Translations under genes and position numbers: made by a program
Assembly (NCBI RefSeq): GCF_000143415.4
Contig: NW_003314329.1
Span: forward strand, 398,619 to 462,618
Source of the DNA: Selaginella moellendorffii
Taxonomy: Eukaryota; Streptophyta; Lycopodiopsida; Selaginellales; Selaginellaceae
DNA length: 64,000 nt
Reading direction: 5' to 3'
Notes under the pieces: model-generated
The model's database searches: none
What the model was told of the DNA's origin: nothing
What the model saw: only the letters and a program-made list of their open reading frames with translations
Shown: piece after piece, positions 11,867 to 20,938 of the stretch
Numbering within the stretch: the first letter of the stretch is position 1
Layout: each line of letters begins with the position of its first letter

Positions 11867-11989
11867 TTTTTATTAAGGGCTCGCAGCTCATGAACCACAT
11901 CTTGAATGGTCCAAATCTCCGCAGCTTCGTCGGCACCACCATCGACAATAGGATTCCAGCGTTCAGCTTGGTCGGCCATCGCAACCAAT

Positions 11990-12001
11990 GCTCTGATACC
12001 A
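11990..12001 (-). other. Primer binding site, initiator tRNA-Met
   Basis: The minus strand reads 'TGGTATCAGAGC' one base inside the right LTR. This is the standard plant primer site complementary to the 3' end of initiator tRNA-Met. Confidence 0.93.
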
Positions 12002-12002
12002 A

Positions 12003-12235
12003 TGTTATGATCCGGCGCAAAAAGACAAAGATCTCATTGCCCTAGACTATGCTACGCCACCTCTTGAGGTTCCTCACCACCCAACCACCCCCGAGCTACC
12101 TCAAAAGCTCCACTGCGCCGCCGCTCCACCGTGAGCCCTAGGGTAGGTTAAGTCCCTTACCCTAACATGCCTTAATATACCCTTGAGCCTCCCTTTGACC
12201 GACGTTGACCACGTAGTCAAAGCTGGCACCTAACA
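12003..12235 (-). repeat. Right LTR (5' LTR of the element)
   Basis: 233 bp, same ends as the left LTR and five transitions from it. It precedes the primer site, so in the sense direction this is the promoter-bearing 5' LTR. Confidence 0.95.
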
Positions 12236-12240
12236 TACAG
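12236..12240 (+). other. Target-site duplication TACAG, right copy
   Basis: Directly follows the right LTR. Joined to the PPR frame it is followed by 'catgtga', giving the original last codons Ser-Met-stop. Confidence 0.95.
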
Positions 12241-12247
12241 CATGTGA

Positions 12248-12945
12248 TGCACTATCATTCGATCTCAATAAAAGAAAAAAAACTAATTTGATATTGCAAG
12301 TACTGAAAGATAGTTCTTTAAAGAACTTCTTACCATATTTTGTTGGAGCATACTGATGCCAATGGAAAGTAAACCTGCTAACTACTAAAGCATATTCGTA
12401 CTTACAAGTAAAAATTGATTACTCCCTATTAATCTTATAAAAAATACGAAACACTTTAAACCTGGTTTATTGTAGCTATCCGTTGGAGTATTTCTCAAAA
12501 ACTAAGAAGGATTAGCCAATCGCCCCATTTGTGAATCAACTCTAGCTCCTGGGAGATTTTATTGGAGATGAATCGCCTGGACTAGGTTGTGTTGCCGCAA
12601 CAATGTGAGGGTGAGGATTACAATGTGCCCAGCGGCAGGATTACACTGGCAAGTCTGCTCCACCTACATCAATTGTCACTTCGAGCAAGCAATTACTCCT
12701 GGATCCACCCACATTGTCCTCATTGAAGCTCAAACATAGCAAATGTCACAAGAATGAATTTGTCATTGTTTGCTCTCTCTCTCTCTTACATCGTGTTCTG
12801 GACTCTCAAATTAAACCTATTTGATGGCCCACTGTCATGTGAGTCGCTCTGAAAGTACAATTTTATCAAACCGTGTACCATGCATACTGCTCATATGGTG
12901 TGCTCAACCTGTCTGGCCCTATTCACTGTCATGTGAGTAATCAAA
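12248..12945. other. Intergenic DNA
   Basis: This is the former 3' flank of the interrupted PPR gene. It is AT-rich to about 12540, then of mixed composition with a short CT run near 12774-12788. From about 12877 a diverged first copy of the following promoter repeat is visible. No coding exon is supported. Confidence 0.6.
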
Positions 12946-13369
12946 CCGTGTACCATGCATACTGCTCATATGGTGTGCTCAAACCTGTCTGGACTCTCAG
13001 ATTAAGCCCCATTGTATGCCCCGATGGCCAACTGTCATGTTTGATCGGGAGTTGCAATATTTACTCCGACAGCACAATTTTTTTTGTAACATGCATATGG
13101 TGTGCTCAACCTAACCCTATCGTATGCCTTTTCGAGTATTTAAATACTGCCCCTCCGTGTACCATGCATACTGCTCATATGGTGTGCTCAAACCTGTCTG
13201 GACTCTCAGATTAAGCCCCATTGTATGCCCCGATGGCCAACTGTCATGTTTGATCGGGAGTTGCAATATTTACTCCGACAGCACAATTTTTTTTGTAACA
13301 TGCATATGGTGTGCTCAACCTAACCCTATCGTATGCCTTTTCGAGTATTTAAATACTGCCCCTCCGTGT
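12946..13369 (+). repeat. Two tandem 209-bp units containing a TATA box
   Basis: Units 12946-13154 and 13155-13363 are almost identical, with a partial, diverged third copy from about 12877. Each unit ends with 'gagtatttaaatactgcccc', so the TATA-like motif occurs at 13137-13146 and 13346-13355. The second lies about 100 bp before the lectin/aerolysin start codon, at a normal distance for a core promoter. Open frames across this repeat are artefacts of the duplication. Confidence 0.9.
13346..13355 (+). promoter_or_regulatory. TATA box of the lectin/aerolysin gene
   Basis: 'tatttaaata' lies 98 bp before the ATG at 13453. Transcription would start near 13380. The same motif 209 bp upstream (13137-13146) could act as a second promoter. 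Confidence 0.6.
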
Positions 13370-13452
13370 TGCTCAGCACACAGGATTTCATCTCATCTCA
13401 GAATTTTTGTGTGACTTTTGTGATCTTACAGACTGTGCACTAGGCCCGCATC

Positions 13453-14946
13453 ATGGCCAAATTCGAGGTGGTATCTGCAGTTCCCACTCTTCCTCGCTAC
13501 ATCTCCATCCAAGGCGACAACGGCCTCTACCTGGCTCTCAAATCGGATGGTCTGGTTTCCTTTGATGCTAAAGAGACGAACAACTTGACAACTTTTGAAG
13601 TCCTGTATGACGCTGATGGTGCCTTGCTCATTCGATCTTCTGCAAACCGCCGTTTCTGGAGACGTGACGCCTCAAACTACATCCGGGCAACTACCCTAAA
13701 TGTCACTGATGCTGGTCGCTTCAAGGCTTCTAAGCTGGACACTGGCAATTTGGCCTTTCAGTCGACTAAAGATGATCTGTTCCTGAACCGCTATGCGAGA
13801 CGTGTGGATGGCTACAATGCCCTGGAGACAGTCCCTAACCAGTGGACCGAAGTCCGCGTTACTGATGCAAGCGACTATGCTGTTCGTCTTCCAGATTACA
13901 TCTGGCTGAAAGGAAACAACGGGAAGTATGTCCATCTGCATTACGAGCGAGATCTAAATTGGCTCAAATTCCATGGAGATTCTCCTTCTGATGACTGGGG
14001 CACCAACCAAGTCATTCCATTGCTCGATGGGAGTGTTGCCCTGTACAATGTCAAGGCTGGAAAATTCTGGCGGAACAGTACCAATTGGATATGGGCAGAT
14101 GTGAACAAGCAAGAGGATGCTGAAAGCAATCCGAGGTGCCATTTCGAGCCCCTCAAACTAGGCAGCGAGATAGTGGCCCTCAAGAACCAGTTCAATGGAC
14201 TCTTCTGCAAGAGGCTAACTGACTATTGGCAGAGCTGCCTCAATGCTGGCACCGGTTCCCCCAATGACTCTGAAGCACGCCTTATAGTCGGTGATGCAAC
14301 AGAGAAGAGGAGCATCTTCAATGTCAAGTACCTCATGAATCTGGCCACCACTAGTGACCAGAAACTCCAGCTGGTTGGTCGTGGCTCTGCGACAAACAAT
14401 TCAAGCAACATGATGGACATGAACGTGGTGGTCACCCTTGAGAACAAAGTTTCAAAGAGTAGTACGTGGTCCAACTCCTTCACCTTCAGCCAAAAGGTGA
14501 CCACAACCTTCAAATGTGGCGTTCCTTTCATTGGCAATGCTGAGATTGGCGTGGAGATTGGTACTGAGCAGACCTTTGGGCATGAGTGGGGTGAGACTAC
14601 TGAAGAAACTGTCCAATTTCAGACTGGGTACCTTGTGAAAGATATTGGACCTGGCCAGATGGTAAGTGTTTTTTTTTTGTTTGCAAAACCCTTGGATTTT
14701 ACAAATCTAGTTTTTAAGCAGGCTTCAGTGACTGTGACATGTTCAACTGCTAAGATACGGATCCCCTTCACGTATAAGTGCAAAGATACTGCCCTTGGAG
14801 GCTATGATCGAGGGACTGTGGACTACATTGATGGTGTTTACGAAGGAGTGGCGGCATATGATACTAGAGCCAAGGTTAGCAATGGAGGGATGGTAAATGA
14901 AGTCAAACTGCGTGCAGATGAAGAGGGCCGAGCATTTATTCTCTAG
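13453..14946 (+). CDS. Amaranthin-like lectin with C-terminal aerolysin-type domain
   Basis: The first two thirds form two agglutinin (beta-trefoil) domains of the amaranthin family. Each opens with the motif 'lPxYIxxxGdNGkYl' (near residues 15-30, 'RYISIQGDNGLYLAL', and 150-165, 'YIWLKGNNGKYVHLH'). The last third, from about residue 285, is Ser/Thr-rich beta structure typical of aerolysin-type pore-forming domains ('SKSSTWSNSFTFSQKV'). Such fusions are known in several plants and are linked to stress or defence; the role here is inferred. A 60-bp intron lies at 14662-14721 (gtaagt...aag-cag). Removing it joins 'GPGQM' to 'ASVTVTC' and gives 477 residues; leaving it in keeps the frame open. 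No signal peptide is seen, so the protein is probably cytosolic or nuclear. The start ATG is the first after the TATA box. Confidence 0.88.
   Translation: MAKFEVVSAVPTLPRYISIQGDNGLYLALKSDGLVSFDAKETNNLTTFEVLYDADGALLIRSSANRRFWRRDASNYIRATTLNVTDAGRFKASKLDTGNLAFQSTKDDLFLNRYARRVDGYNALETVPNQWTEVRVTDASDYAVRLPDYIWLKGNNGKYVHLHYERDLNWLKFHGDSPSDDWGTNQVIPLLDGSVALYNVKAGKFWRNSTNWIWADVNKQEDAESNPRCHFEPLKLGSEIVALKNQFNGLFCKRLTDYWQSCLNAGTGSPNDSEARLIVGDATEKRSIFNVKYLMNLATTSDQKLQLVGRGSATNNSSNMMDMNVVVTLENKVSKSSTWSNSFTFSQKVTTTFKCGVPFIGNAEIGVEIGTEQTFGHEWGETTEETVQFQTGYLVKDIGPGQMVSVFFLFAKPLDFTNLVFKQASVTVTCSTAKIRIPFTYKCKDTALGGYDRGTVDYIDGVYEGVAAYDTRAKVSNGGMVNEVKLRADEEGRAFIL
14662..14721 (+). other. 60-bp in-frame intron of the lectin/aerolysin gene
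   Basis: Donor gtaagt, T-rich body and acceptor 'ttaagcag'. Its length is a multiple of three and it has no stop, so both spliced and retained forms would be translated through. The conserved strand pattern across the junction favours splicing. An alternative AG at 14709-14710 would break the frame. Confidence 0.75.
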
Positions 14947-16261
14947 ATGCTAAGTATGTGTGTATGTCATGAATAATTTGGTAAATTTGGTTTGCTTTGA
15001 ATAATAAATATTAATAATATATTAAATAATTTTTTATTAATGTTTATTGAAATGTTATTTATATAAAAACTATCATGAAATTTTTTGCTAGCCTAAACTA
15101 TAAGAATATCCTAATAATACAATATCTTTTATAAAAAGGATATTCTTTATTTAATTCATTCAATACTTTTATTGTATCTCGCCCCACCAGCTCTATTGGA
15201 ACTAGGATGGGGAACAATCTCTCACCTTTGGCAATGTTCTATAGTTGCATAAGCACCAAAGAGTGGATAATCAGTTGATCAATGTCTAGAATAATAACTT
15301 ATCCTAATTCATTGAGTGGATATTGAACAATATCAAAAACAACATGTGCAAAATCCCTCTAAACATATTCAAAATGGCTTGATTTTCATCAGGAACTTAA
15401 TGTCAGACTAGAAGATATTTTGGTGGGTGAGAGATCATGGCCATGTTCCAGAGGAAGGTGTTCTTGCTCTGGTACACAAGCAAAGGGATGGATGAAATGG
15501 AGTTTACCATGGCCAATTTATCATTTAATTACTAACAATACCAAGAAGTGAGCACCAATGACAAGTACAAAGAAGAGGCTAAGGAAGAACTCCAAAACTA
15601 GAGTATATAGATTTATTTTTTTCTTATTATATACATGGAAGAAGTTTGTAAAGCTAGATGATAATCAAGTAATACAAAGTTGGAGAAGAAGTGATTACCT
15701 AAGCTTCCATAGCAAATTTGGTCTTGGAAATCCCTTTGTCTAGCTAACCTTATAACTCCTCATATTGCCTTTTCCAATTGAGATGATAGGGCTACTACCT
15801 ATATTTAGAGAGAGGACCATAACAATTACCTGCAAACCCTAAGGCTATGCTAATTGTAACTTCATGTGAAAAGCTTTGGGATGACAAAAAGATCAAATCA
15901 TCAAATTTGAGATGAATTCCAATTGTGACATACCAATGCCAATGCTTTATATGTGTGGTTGCATCATTTCACCAAGAATTCCTCTTTGTCATCCCCAAGA
16001 GGATGAACTACAACCACATAAATCAGAGTTGGACACAAAGCAACAGTGAAGCCAACAACGCCGGAACAACATGATCAGAACCTCCTTGGCAACAGAAAAA
16101 TCAAAGACAATTGCCTTCCAGACCTCATTGATTTCACAGAAGACTCCCCGAACTTCCATCCTCTCGTGGAACAGTATCCAGATTCAAGGAAGCCGATGGA
16201 GCTGCAATGCTTGGAGAAATTCCAGCAGGAATTAAAATAAAAAAATTCTCACTATAAAAGT
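14947..16261. other. AT-rich intergenic DNA
   Basis: The 3' flank of the lectin gene, very AT-rich to about 15180, followed by degenerate sequence of mixed composition. A 64-codon open frame at 16046-16240 (+), containing 'DLIDFTEDSPNFHPL', has no recognised relative. Nothing else coding can be supported. Confidence 0.5.
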
Positions 16262-16306
16262 GATAGTTAGATTTCAGCAGGGCATGACAGTAGGCATCGA
16301 TCGTAG
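16262..16306 (+). repeat. 45-bp dispersed repeat, copy 2
   Basis: Same as 5517-5561 with one mismatch. Here it joins AT-rich DNA on the left to a block of pseudogene fragments on the right. Confidence 0.7.
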
Positions 16307-16659
16307 TACCTTATTTTTATTTCTCTTTCCATTTTCTCATCCTTTGTCTTTTATCTACATGCAAAATTTGGCCATTCTTTCCAGCTTGCAAGGCATGGAT
16401 TCTTGCCGCGTTAGAACGTCCATGGCACACATGAATCCCATTGGAAAACTCTCTCTCGCTGAAAATGCCACTAAAAAAGTAATTTTTGAATATAGCTAGT
16501 AGCTGATGCTGCTTGCTAGTGGCGATGCTAGTGGCGAAGTTGCGGCAGGTTGGAGCAGGAATCAAGGCATCAAGAACACAGGAATCTGCCACAGGAAATT
16601 AAAGGAGATGAATGAGTATATAAGACTGTATACAACAAGTAGTTTTTCCCGTTCCATCA

Positions 16660-17030
16660 GCAGGCTTTTGTTGGAGGCACAACCTGCACAAGCACGAGCT
16701 TGAACTTTAACCATGGTAAGGGCAGGTTGTTTACAAACAGGATGACCGCTGAACAAAGCTCTTTTAAAAACATGAGTATAACTAGATATCCTTGGAAGCC
16801 AGTTTGGATGATCCTGCAGCCCCCTCTTCCAAACTCACGCGTCCACGGAACGAGCCTCCAGTGCTGGTGAGACGAACCAATGCGGCCGCTGCTTGAGCAG
16901 CAGCCACAGCAGCCTCGGCACGAGCTTGGACTTTAGAAAGTGCTTGCATGTAGTGGACTGTAAGACCGCCGAACAAAGCATGTAGCGCTTTTCTAGCCTG
17001 AAAAGAAAAAATGTACACGCTGATCACGGC
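16660..17030 (-). pseudogene. Fragments of an IQD (calmodulin-binding) gene
   Basis: The minus strand of 16782-17027 encodes 'FQARKALHALFGGLTVHYMQALSKVQARAEAAV' in pieces. The motifs 'ARKALHAL', 'MQALSKVQARA' and 'EAAVAAAQAAAALVRLTS' are signatures of plant IQ67-domain proteins, which bind calmodulin and microtubules. The 'LVRGHxVRKQAA' part expected between the first two is missing here. A second diverged piece at about 16660-16756 reads 'SGHPVCKQPALTMVKVQARA'. The pieces are short, out of frame with each other and lack an IQ motif, so this is a relic. Confidence 0.6.
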
Positions 17031-17089
17031 CTTGTCGCAGCAGGATCACGGACGAGACACCATCGATGTCTTCGTTCTCGGTTGAAACA

Positions 17090-17840
17090 TGGCTAACGAT
17101 CACCTGGTCCGAGCACTGGGATCACAGCTGCCATGTGGATCTCTGTGCTCGATCTGGTCAGCTGGCCGAGGCCGAGGATCTCATCTCCTAGCCCCAGTGA
17201 TGGAGTCACTTGGATGGCGTTTCTCGTTGCATGTAGGCTCCAAGAGGATCCAGAACGAGCAACAGTCACTGTCCACCTCAACAGCACCGTGTGCTCTACT
17301 TTCCATGTGACGAGATGATCGACAAGACTGGACAAAGTTATAGATCGCGACGTAGCGATCAGCTGATGGAGAGAGCCCAAGAACAGCTCGAGCAGCGTAG
17401 ATGGTGGTGAGATTTTGATCTTAGGTGCTGGAGCAAGCATCCCCAAGCAACGGCAAACGGCATCTTGTCGAGACGTCGCTCGTCCCGATTTTTTCAGCAT
17501 GTCGATCATGCTCGTCGGAAGCATCGGTAATGGAAAGGAAGGATGTCCATCCTTGGGCGAGCAAGCTGCTAGCGCTCCATGAAACTTCGTCGGGGATCGT
17601 TCCTCGATTTGATCACTCCAAAGAGCTCAATCACGTCTCTGGATTCTCCGTGCGCGGCAAGGGCCACGAGCTTCGAGTTCCATGCTCCCACATCGAGCTC
17701 CGGCAAGCGCAGGCATTGTTCAAGATTTGCCTGTGAGCATACGCAGATAGAGCTGTGTCTAGCCATTTTTTCAGAAACGTCCCCCGATTCCTTCGAAAGC
17801 CCCATCTCCGAGCAAGCTCCCAGCAAGGCAATCCAAGCAA
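17090..17840 (-). pseudogene. Relic of a PPR gene
   Basis: The minus strand near 17620-17700 encodes 'VGAWNSKLVALAAHGES' followed by 'DVIELFGVIKS', a recognisable PPR unit. Further on, near 17460-17524, 'SMIDMLKKSGRA' resembles the end-of-array unit 'MIDLLGRAGR'. Frames shift between these parts and the intervening sequence does not follow the repeat pattern. It may once have belonged with the intact PPR gene at 18231-20720. Confidence 0.45.
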
Positions 17841-18132
17841 CGATGCTTCACTGTAGCATCGTAGTGAGATATCCCTGGCGTTGTGGATTTGCCCAGTCTA
17901 GACATGCGCATTGTTCATGGCGTAAGAGACTTGCCACTGTTCTTTCGAGTGTCTTGGCTATTTGCATCGAAAAAACTTAGCGAAGAATGCCACTGTTCCT
18001 TCGAGACCCTTGCTGCAAGATCGTGTCTCGGCCATTTGCATCGAAAAAACTTAGTGGTCAGCAAAATCATGTCTTGACCCTTTGAATCGAAAAAACTCAT
18101 TGGTCAAACACATCGTTGTTGACAACTTCAAC

Positions 18133-18204
18133 GACGTCACTGGGGATCGAACCCAGAATCTCTGGTTCCGTAGACCAGCGCCTTATCCGTTGGGCCATGA
18201 GGTC
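18133..18204 (-). tRNA. tRNA-Arg (ACG)
   Basis: The 72-nt minus-strand sequence folds as a complete tRNA. The anticodon arm is CTGGT-CTACGGA-ACCAG (anticodon ACG), the T arm CTGGG-TTCGATC-CCCAG, and the D arm starts with GCC. The acceptor stem GACCTCA/TGACGTC has one C-C mismatch at the fourth pair. There is no intron. It lies 26 bp beyond the stop codon of the PPR gene on the same strand, inside that gene's likely 3' UTR. Confidence 0.93.
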
Positions 18205-18230
18205 GTCTTTAACATAATAATTCCGATTAA

Positions 18231-20720
18231 CTAAGTGTCTGAACAAACGAAAGTGTTACCCAGCAACACGTAAGGCATGCTATCCCTCTCGTCCATTTCA
18301 ACCAGCGACGCGAAAACAGCCCTAGCAGCCTCCACATTCTTCCACTTGCTACAAGCATCCAGCAGCATTGTCCTCAGTGTCACGTCCGCCTTCACGGGAA
18401 GCTTGTTTGCCATGGCGATTGCCTCCTCCAGGTGATTGCTCCGGCCAAGGAGATCCAGCATGCAAGTGTAGTGCTCCACACCGGGAGCAATGCCATACTC
18501 CTTGGCCATTGCCTCGAACAAGTCCCTCGCTTTCTCCACGATTCCAGCTTGCGAGCACGCAGAGAGAAGCGCCAGAAATGTGATCGCGTCTGGAACCATT
18601 CCTCGATCTTTCAGCTCCTCCCAAGTTGCAAACGCTCGGATGGTATCGCCTCCTTGGCAGTATCCCACAAGCAGTGCGTTCCATGTCACGAGCTCTTTCG
18701 AGTTTCCATCTGCCGAGGCATCAAAAAGTTGCTGCGCATCCACCATGCTTCCGCATTTCCCGTAGGCATCCACCAGCGACGTTGCCACAAACGCATCACT
18801 TTCCAGTCCTGCGCTACAAATCCTGGCGTGGAGTTCCTTCGTGACTCTCAAGCCGCCCCACGTTCCACTGGCTTTGAGAGCTGCTACGTAGCTGAGTGAG
18901 CTCGGCCTGTCGTGATCGCCGGCTTCCAGCATCCGCGAGAATGCAAGCAAGGCCAGCTCGGGCTCTCCCGTCTGAGCGTACCCGGTGATGATCGAGTTCC
19001 ACGAGATCACGGTCCGGTGCTGCATTCTCGTAAAGACCCCCGCTGCGTCTTCCATGCTCCCAAACTTGGCATACATGTCCACCAGAGCGTTGCCTACGAA
19101 GTTTTCCTTCCGGTCGTAGCCTTTTGTCGCGACCCGAGCGTGGATGGCCATGCCTTTCTCCAGGCATTTCAGTTTTACGAGCTTCCCGTCCACGAGCCTG
19201 CCCTGCTCTGTCGCTTCCAGACCAGTGCAAGCGTTGATGGCAGCGACGCAAGTTCGACTGTCAGGTTCGAAGCCTTCATCAATCATGCGTGTCAGTGTCT
19301 GTAACGCTAGCTCGCACTGTCCACCCTGAGCATACGCCGTCAGCACTACGTTCCATGAGACAACGTTCCTTCGCTTCATTCCCTCAAAAACCTGGCTAGC
19401 ATCCTGGACACTGCCGCAATTGGAGTACATATCCATCGAAGTGTTCGCCACAAAGATGTCAGAGTTGTAGCCATTCTGGAATGCCAGAGCGTGGATAGCC
19501 ATGCCTTTCTCCAATGCCTTCATTCTTTCCTGTGCAGCCCCGTCTTCTCTAGATGCAAGGCCCGAGCAAGCCTTGAGCGCAGCAACGTAAGTTCGAGCGT
19601 CCGGGACATTGCCTTCTTCCAGCATGCGTGTGAATAGCTGCAACGCAAGCTTTTCTTCCCCGCTCTCGCCATGTCTAAGTATCACTACGTTCCACGACGT
19701 AACGTCGTGACGCTGCATCTGATCGAACACCCGGCGAGCTTCCATCAGCCTCCCACACCTGGCATACAGATCGACCAGCGTATTCGCGACGAAAATGTTG
19801 GTGTGATGTCCACCTTTAGCAGCTTCAGTGTGTAGAGCTACTGCCATCTTCAAAGAGCCCGGCTTGACAAGCTTCCCCTCCACACTAAGGCCCTCTTCCT
19901 TGTCGGCAAGGCCGCTGCAAGCCGTGAGAACAGCCACGAAAGTCAAGGCGTCTGCAACAAAGCCTGCCTCTTGCATACGCCGAAAGTATTCCACTGCCAG
20001 CTCCGGCTCTCCATTCTGAGAAAACCCCATTATGACTGCATTCCAGGACACCACTGTCCGGTTCTTCATCCTGTTAAAAACCTGCTGTGACTCCTCCATG
20101 CTTCCACACTTCGCATACATGTCCACCAACGTGTTTGCTACGAAAATGTCCTGGTCGTGACCTCTGTTTGCAGCTTGTCTGTGAATGACTCGGCCTCGTT
20201 CCAAACACTGAACCTTTTCCTGTGCCACGTCTCCGGATGCCAGACGACTGCAAGCCTTCAAGGCAGCAACGAACGTCCGAGAATCTGGCTTGAATCCCTC
20301 GTCTTGCATGCGGGAGAACAAGCTGAGAGCCAGTTCACCGTCTCCACTCTGAGCAACCCGCATGATAACCGTGTTCCACGACACTGTATTGCGCTCTTCC
20401 ATCTTGTCGAAGACCTGGCATGCCTCTACTACACTGCCACATTTCGCGTACATGTCCACCAAGGTGTTTGCCACGAAGATGTTGATGCTGCCTCCGCATT
20501 CTCTGTGTAGCCTCCTGCCGGTCTTAAGGTCCTTCAGTCTGCCGCATTCCCTCAGAGCGTCAATGACGAGGGACACGCTCGCATTGTCACCATCTTCTCG
20601 TATTTTGTCGTAGATTCTGAGAGCCTCTCGACCTTCAAGCTTAGAATCGTCGCTCTGTTGGCTGAAGCGAGCATCCAAAGGTTGCAATTTGAGATTGTGG
20701 CTCAATCCATGAGAAAACAT
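18231..20720 (-). CDS. PPR protein, PLS type, 829 aa, no DYW domain
   Basis: The intronless frame encodes alternating P, L and S pentatricopeptide repeats. A typical block is 'IFVANTLVDMYAKCGSM' followed by 'VVSWNAVIMGFSQNGE'. Such proteins enter mitochondria or plastids and bind single-stranded RNA for editing, splicing or stability; which organelle or RNA cannot be read here. Inside long L-type units the spacers 'CSGLADKEEGLSVEGKLVKPGSLKMAVALH' recur in variant form, a lineage-specific extension. The protein stops just inside the E1 motif ('MPYVLLGNTFV'), so it lacks E+ and DYW domains. The N-terminus is short and a transit peptide is not obvious. The start may be further upstream in a spliced exon. 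Confidence 0.92.
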   Translation of the reverse strand: MFSHGLSHNLKLQPLDARFSQQSDDSKLEGREALRIYDKIREDGDNASVSLVIDALRECGRLKDLKTGRRLHRECGGSINIFVANTLVDMYAKCGSVVEACQVFDKMEERNTVSWNTVIMRVAQSGDGELALSLFSRMQDEGFKPDSRTFVAALKACSRLASGDVAQEKVQCLERGRVIHRQAANRGHDQDIFVANTLVDMYAKCGSMEESQQVFNRMKNRTVVSWNAVIMGFSQNGEPELAVEYFRRMQEAGFVADALTFVAVLTACSGLADKEEGLSVEGKLVKPGSLKMAVALHTEAAKGGHHTNIFVANTLVDLYARCGRLMEARRVFDQMQRHDVTSWNVVILRHGESGEEKLALQLFTRMLEEGNVPDARTYVAALKACSGLASREDGAAQERMKALEKGMAIHALAFQNGYNSDIFVANTSMDMYSNCGSVQDASQVFEGMKRRNVVSWNVVLTAYAQGGQCELALQTLTRMIDEGFEPDSRTCVAAINACTGLEATEQGRLVDGKLVKLKCLEKGMAIHARVATKGYDRKENFVGNALVDMYAKFGSMEDAAGVFTRMQHRTVISWNSIITGYAQTGEPELALLAFSRMLEAGDHDRPSSLSYVAALKASGTWGGLRVTKELHARICSAGLESDAFVATSLVDAYGKCGSMVDAQQLFDASADGNSKELVTWNALLVGYCQGGDTIRAFATWEELKDRGMVPDAITFLALLSACSQAGIVEKARDLFEAMAKEYGIAPGVEHYTCMLDLLGRSNHLEEAIAMANKLPVKADVTLRTMLLDACSKWKNVEAARAVFASLVEMDERDSMPYVLLGNTFVCSDT

Positions 20721-20938
20721 ATATGCCCAGATTCACTAGCTCCTGCAACAGTGATGTCAAGGAAAAGCCTTTCAAATGCATTTGACAGTGTACCTCACAC
20801 GCTCGCAACAAAGTCGAGCTAGAACAACGCTGCACCTCAATCGCGAGCGACTCATCCAGCAAAAATATTACAAATACACATCTTCGCGGCCTATATGACG
20901 AAACAAGAAGAAGAAACCTAGGTACCCACTCTTAAAAG

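Larger units (their letters stand above)
7332..12235 (-). mobile_element. Ty3/gypsy LTR retrotransposon, structurally complete, coding frames broken
   Basis: The 4.9-kb element has 233-bp LTRs starting TG and ending CA, a primer site, a polypurine tract and a 5-bp target duplication. In the sense (minus) direction it encodes gag with a CCHC knuckle, protease, reverse transcriptase, RNase H and integrase, the Ty3/gypsy order. The LTRs differ at five positions in 233, all transitions, so the insertion is fairly young. It is unlikely to be autonomous: pol carries one-base frameshifts near 9922 and near 8610, and the gag/protease part has an internal duplication and an N gap. Other copies in the genome could still act in trans. 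Confidence 0.95.

Noticed and set aside
12873..13414. Two overlapping plus-strand frames before the lectin gene
   Set aside because: They share sequence only because the 209-bp promoter unit is duplicated; the frames contain the TATA boxes and have no protein-like pattern.
17093..17524. 143-codon minus-strand frame
   Set aside because: Only its first 30 residues resemble PPR; the rest is unstructured read-through, so it is treated as part of a PPR relic and not as a gene.
20641..20862. Upstream 73-codon frame at the start of the 829-aa PPR gene
   Set aside because: It overlaps in another frame and has no transit-peptide character; it may be 5' UTR.
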